The notes beneath the pieces are model-generated. The model saw only the letters and a list, made by a program, of their open reading frames with translations, had not been told where the DNA came from and did no database searches. A DNA stretch of 64,000 bases from Tachypleus tridentatus (lineage: Eukaryota > Arthropoda > Merostomata > Xiphosura > Limulidae): NCBI RefSeq assembly GCF_004210375.1, contig NW_027467782.1:32601771-32665770 (forward strand), in the 5' to 3' direction. The first letter of the stretch is position 1; every line of letters starts with the position of its first letter. Positions 59,985-64,000 of this stretch are shown here, piece by piece. A program made the translations under genes and the position numbers.

Positions 59985-60197
59985 AGCAAAACTATAAAGC
60001 GCTATTTTTGCTAGCCGATCCTAATTTTTTAACACATATATTAGAATTGAATAACACTCACCGATTAATCTTGGGCTTTTCTGATTGAATATTTCGATGT
60101 GACCATCAACATTTTAACGGCTCTGAAGTTCGAAACACGGTTTTTGCGGCAACTGAACACGAGCCAGGGACATTCATGCTAACCACTAAGACAGTAG
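59985..60197 (-). mobile_element. Old SINE with family A body and an uncertain tRNA-like head
   Basis: In plus orientation the order of family A blocks is kept but eroded: AGCAAAACTATAAAGCGC, TTGCTAGCCGATCCTAAT, ACTCACCG, CTTGGGCTTTTC, TGTGACCATCAACATTTTAACG. The minus-strand start reads TTAGTGGTTAGCATGAATG (A-box-like) and TGTTCAGTTGCC (B-box-like), which differs from the GGCCAAGCGTG head of the other family A copies. Either the head has decayed or it was replaced by a different tRNA. Confidence 0.55.
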
Positions 60198-60506
60198 TGG
60201 TGAACTTCATAATATCGTTGATTTGTTTCTTACCCAGACTGTGGTCTGGGGTCTAAAATTATATTGCCGTTTAACATACTTTCAGAATGCTTGACAAATT
60301 GAAAATTTCAGTTATAGACTATTAACTGACGATATGGTTTCAAATAAAGAACTGAATTAATATTTTAAAACAATTTTTATAAACATTACAGAACTGGTTT
60401 GTTCGATCACGTTTTCGTTTTCTCAATTTGAAATTCCCACCTGTGAAATCTTTAGGTTCTCCACAACTCAACCACAATCGGAAACTTGTTGGGAAATTTA
60501 TATGCA
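60198..60506. other. No recognised feature
   Basis: AT-rich. A 72-codon + frame (60428-60646) runs across the end of the Penelope-type element in the wrong strand and is not a gene. Confidence 0.5.
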
Positions 60507-60550
60507 AAAACGGCTCGTTTGGGCTGAGAAAACACTTTTACATAGAAGAG

Positions 60551-60586
60551 CGAACAACGTTTCGACCTTCTTCGGTCATCGTCAGG
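60551..60586 (-). ncRNA. Hammerhead-ribozyme-like motif with intact core
   Basis: On the minus strand: CTGACGA (matches CUGANGA), then T, GACC GAAGAA GGTC (four-pair stem II with a six-base loop), GAAAC, and GTTGTT as a possible minimal stem III and cleavage region. The T after the first core box faces C, so the first pair of stem II is mismatched, and I could not find a convincing stem I in the flanks. Short hammerheads are known in Penelope-like elements, where they may act as dimers. Activity is unproven. Confidence 0.5.
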
Positions 60587-60712
60587 TTCACAAAGAAAGA
60601 GGTAACTGACCGGAAGCTGACCACATGTTTGAAAGGGGTTGTGTAACTGTGTGTCGAAATGTAGAGGGCGGTATTAGATGTTTGAATATATAATTTTATT
60701 TATTTTATTTTA

Positions 60713-61270
60713 TTAATATAGGTATAAAGGCGTTCCTTTATATTGGTTTATTTTGGGTTTAAGTTGTTGTATAAGTAAGGCTTCTTTAATTTTGCGTTTG
60801 TTTATGTTTGTTTCTTTATTTAGTATTTGAGTGTTTTCTATGGTTATGTTGTGTTTATTTGACTTGCAGTGTTCGAAAACGTGTGAAGGTGACTTTTTAT
60901 GTTCTTTGAATCTGGTTTCCATTTTTCTACTTGTTTCTCCAATATAGAAGTCGTGGCAGTTATCACATTGTATTTTATAAATAATGTTGGTGTGGTGTTT
61001 GTCAGTGTAGTTTTTACATAGTATAGACCTCAGTTTTGTGCCGGGTTTTTGAATAAATTTGGTATTAATTGGAATGTCATATTTTGTTACTAATTTTTGC
61101 CAAATTTTGGTTATTTGTTTGCTGATGTCAGGAATATATGGTATACAGCAGTATATGGTTTCGTGGTTTTTTGATTTGTGAGCTGTATTTACTTTAGTTG
61201 GTTGATTTTGCTTTCTGTCTAGGTGGGTGCGTATAATGTTTTCTACGGTTTGTGGAGGAAACTTATACCA
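60713..61270 (-). pseudogene. Penelope-like element ORF, C-terminal part with GIY-YIG endonuclease
   Basis: In Penelope-like elements a GIY-YIG nuclease follows the reverse transcriptase and nicks target DNA. Here 185 codons are open without a stop from 61270 to TAA at 60713. Motifs, numbered from the first open codon: PPQTVENIIRTHL (RT-to-nuclease linker); IYKIQCDNC with C102-x2-C105; FYIGET (Y109-I-G); R120; E123-H124; and SHVFEH with H130-x3-H134, which with the two cysteines fits the zinc-binding insertion of these nucleases. The final third is basic and ends QYKGTPLYLY. A TGA lies directly upstream (61271-61273), marking the 5' truncation. The preserved frame suggests a young insertion, but without the RT it cannot act alone. 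Confidence 0.82.
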
Positions 61271-61710
61271 TCAGAAACATAAGACGGATGAGAAGTAAGA
61301 AACAGTGAACTAATCAATAATGAAGTGAGTATATCCAATATTTTAACCTTTATTACAGACAAAACATGTACTTTGATAAACTGTACAGATGTTAGTATTT
61401 GTTAGTGAAAGGATAAAAGTGCATTCGAGTCCTTGTCAGTGAGATGACAGAGACAAAATTCGAATGTGCACTACAGCAAGAAGATATATAATTATAGAAA
61501 CTTATACTTTGGTGATTAAAATTATAAAAATAAAGAGTACAGGTCAATTAAAGTTAGTAAAGATAAAACTGATTTAAATTTAATTAGAGGATATGTAAGA
61601 GAAAACTTAATCACACTTTTAAAGAAAATGAAAGAAAACCCTGTAAAACGCTGAAAACACAAAGGAACGTGAAAGTTTCACGATATTTTTAAAGTAGTTA
61701 TTCGTTTTTC
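61271..61710. other. No recognised feature
   Basis: AT-rich spacer between the Penelope-like element and the next SINE. No open frame or repeat was recognised. Confidence 0.5.
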
Positions 61711-61992
61711 AATAGAAAAGGTCCGGCATGGCCAGGTGGGTTAAGGCGTTCGACTCGTAATCTAAGGTTCGAATTCCGGCCACACCAAACATGCTCAACC
61801 TCTCAGCCGTGGGAGCATTATAATGTGATGGTCAATCTCACTATTCGTTGGTAAAAGAGTAATCCAAAAGTTGGCGGTGAGCGGTGATGACTAGCTGACT
61901 TCCTTCTAGTCTTACACTGCTAAATTAGGGACGTTTAGCGCAGATAGCAATCGAGTAGTTTGAGCGAAATTAAAAACAAATCGAATAGAAAA
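61711..61992 (+). mobile_element. Full-length family A SINE with 9-bp target-site duplication
   Basis: The element 61720-61983 lies between two copies of AATAGAAAA (61711-61719 and 61984-61992). The head reads GTCCGGCATGGCCAGGTGGG, TTAAGGCGTTCGACTCGTAA (CGT at the anticodon position of the seven-base loop) and GGTTCGAATTCCGGCC. It has lost a few bases between anticodon arm and B box compared with the copy at 44359. The body and tail follow: GGGAGCATTATAATG, GTGATGACTAGCTGAC, AGCGCAGATAGC, AAAAACAAA. It is one of two copies in the window that keep both head and tail. Confidence 0.93.
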
Positions 61993-64000
61993 CAAAGTGC
62001 ATTACAAAACCCAAGCTACTGTTTTCTTCCAAAATCTCTAGGTGTCTGCCAGATCGTATCTGTTTTAAAAAGATGTATAAATACTTTATCTGTGGATATA
62101 AAGTTTACTACAAATATATACATGAGTCGAGCATACAAATCTGAACACCTCAGGAAATAGTAATATTATTTGAGATACCCACAGGTCTTACATCTCTTGC
62201 TACACATAGCTTTGTAGGATATCAGCTCTTTCGAAATTACTAAAGGTAAATCCATAAGATGCCAATGGATATCTGTCCAGTTCAGCTGTGTGAATGTGTT
62301 ATATTGCAAACAGACACTATCAATGTGAACTCTTTGACAAAATTGTCCATTTTATTAGTCCATTACTCTGTATTTTACCTCCCAGGTGACTTAGGTTACC
62401 GTGGTTATAACGAGGCAGGAAAACAGTTTTTTTCTATAAAGATGGATACAACTTTTTTTAGTGTGGAAGATCTAAAATATTTGTTGCTTACAGGTGTTTT
62501 TAAACTCGTAAATGTTGTTAATTTTAGAAGTCACACAACTATCTAGAGGTGGAGTTAAAAGAATTGACAAGAAAAAAGTCGGTTCTACTGTAGAAGAACA
62601 GGATCTGGAACCTTTACCAACTGTATAATCTTAACGTTGTATTTACTCAAAAGTTGACGAATGAATTTTCTCATTAATATTAGTTTTAAGTAAACTTTTA
62701 GCTTAATTATTTTTACTTACGTAAAATAAGATATTTGAACATTTTTTCTTGGAATGGCTATAATGATTCTCTTTTAGTGTGTTTACTAAACGTTTATTTC
62801 TAAACATTTATTCAAACGAATCTTTACTTCTAGAGCCTGAAACTCACACCAAAAACACCTTAATTAGTCTAATGGTGGTTGTAATGTTGGTTCTGCTAAA
62901 TAAATATAATTATAGAGCAACTAGCGTGTGAACAATGAAATATAATAAGGGTGACTTATTTTACATAAAATATTTTCGTTGCACTAACACAAGGATAAGA
63001 TAAGAAAATCGATATTCTGATCAAAGTAGAAGAATGAGTACCTTTATGTGACTACAAAACTGATATAACTCTTGGGGAATTAAAGAAACTATGTTTTATC
63101 TTCTCCCTTCACATTCAGCGATCATTGTGATTATGTGTATTTTTATAGGAATTAGAGAACATTGTATAATGAAATATTATGCTATAATTATATGTGTAGC
63201 AAAAACAACAACTATTTAATGATTTATGATTTTGGTATAAAATATTTTCTCACATTATTTTAAAATTTAATCGGATATATAACTTCTCATCCCCCTACTT
63301 TACAAGTCCCTGTCAAGCTACTGTTTGTTAACGTAATGAATAACACGTAACGTTGAAATATAAATCTACATGATATAGGGGTAAGGGGAAGCTGGATTTA
63401 CCAAATATTCACAAACAATTAAACAGTAAGAAGTAAATCTTAAAAAAAGTAAACTAATAAAAATATATCACATTTTCTTGGACGATTTTGTGAGACCACA
63501 CGACAATGAGATTTGTAATGATTTATTTTTAAATCTTTTTTCATTGAAACTCTACCATATGTTTCCAATAAAAAGAAAACAATATCACCTTGACCTCTCT
63601 AGAACTCCTGTTGCGCATGCAAATGCCGGTAATATCGTTTGTATGATATCAGAATTCATCAGGTCGTAATTGAAAAACATTTGATAAAATGGTATGGGGG
63701 GCAGTAAAAAACATTTGTGAAAAGATAAACATTCTTAGTGTTGAGTAATGACACACAAGTACAATAGATTCCACCTCACCAGCATGAAACATTATTTACT
63801 ATCATAAATAATAGCCTGTATAGCGTTACTATATGACACCACTTGTGTCATATTTACTCTCCTGTCTTTTGTCTATGTAAAACTTAAATAATATCAAACA
63901 GCTAACTTATTTTTCATAATATGTCTATGGTGGATTAGAAGTAGAACATTTCTCACATTTTTATTTGATTTTTTTTTTTTTTTTGCTTTGATGCATGTGG
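61993..64000. other. AT-rich flank without recognised genes
   Basis: ATG frames at 61960-62160 (starting in the SINE), 62259-62546 (95 codons) and 63478-63669 show no motif known to me. A poly-T run of about 16-17 bases lies at 63968-63984, possibly the tail of an older retroposed copy on the minus strand, but nothing recognisable is attached to it. Confidence 0.45.

Larger units (their letters stand above)
60507..61270 (-). mobile_element. 5'-truncated Penelope-like element
   Basis: On the minus strand the element keeps the end of its single ORF (60713-61270), a short AT-rich 3' stretch and, at 60551-60586, a hammerhead-like motif of the type found in terminal repeats of Penelope-like elements. 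The reverse-transcriptase domain is gone. The left limit was set near AAAAACGGCTCG; no target-site duplication was identified. A second terminal-type remnant of this group lies at 47054-47140. Confidence 0.75.

Noticed and set aside
62259..62546. 95-codon ATG reading frame
   Set aside because: No motif or neighbouring exon signal that I could defend; composition is like the surrounding sequence.

Overview
This is a window of a eukaryotic, animal-type genome, not a prokaryote. There are no operons or ribosome-binding sites and no long intact gene. The right-hand third is AT-rich and full of tRNA-derived SINEs, LINE relics, a Penelope-like element and a mariner-type relic. The SINE families look to me like those of horseshoe crabs (chelicerates); that is recollection and was not checked against a database.

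Layout. (1) 1-41682: one uninterrupted satellite of about 1,070 head-to-tail copies of a 39-bp unit, always in the same orientation. Units differ mainly at one A/T position. Indel variants are sparse through most of the array and become dense over the last ~3 kb. (2) 41705-42204: a scaffold gap of exactly 500 N. (3) 42205-64000: dispersed-repeat sequence. It holds six copies or fragments of a tRNA-Thr(CGT)-like SINE family (one, at 59985-60197, with an uncertain head), four copies of a second, shorter tRNA-like SINE family, a mariner-type transposase end, the RT end of one non-LTR LINE, the 5'UTR plus ORF1 of another, and a 5'-truncated Penelope-like element with a GIY-YIG domain and a hammerhead-like motif. 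There are also the remnant of a second Penelope terminal repeat, a long inverted repeat and a diverged tandem duplication.

Host genes. Only two stretches look like parts of host genes, and neither product is recognised. One is a signal-peptide exon on + (49309-49366). The other is a 3'-terminal coding exon on - (51955-52379) followed by AATAAA signals and interrupted by one frame change. A further + reading frame at 56196-56576 resembles a repeated arthropod protein family and is probably a degraded copy.

How the parts relate. The two SINE families have different tRNA-like heads but similar 3' ends (CAGATAGCCC, a GCTTTG block, then ACAAACAAAC), so one LINE machinery probably mobilised both. 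One short SINE has split a Penelope terminal-repeat relic, which gives a relative insertion order. The most unusual feature by scale is the satellite. Its A/T site, clustered indel variants and degenerate right edge record how it was amplified and homogenised.
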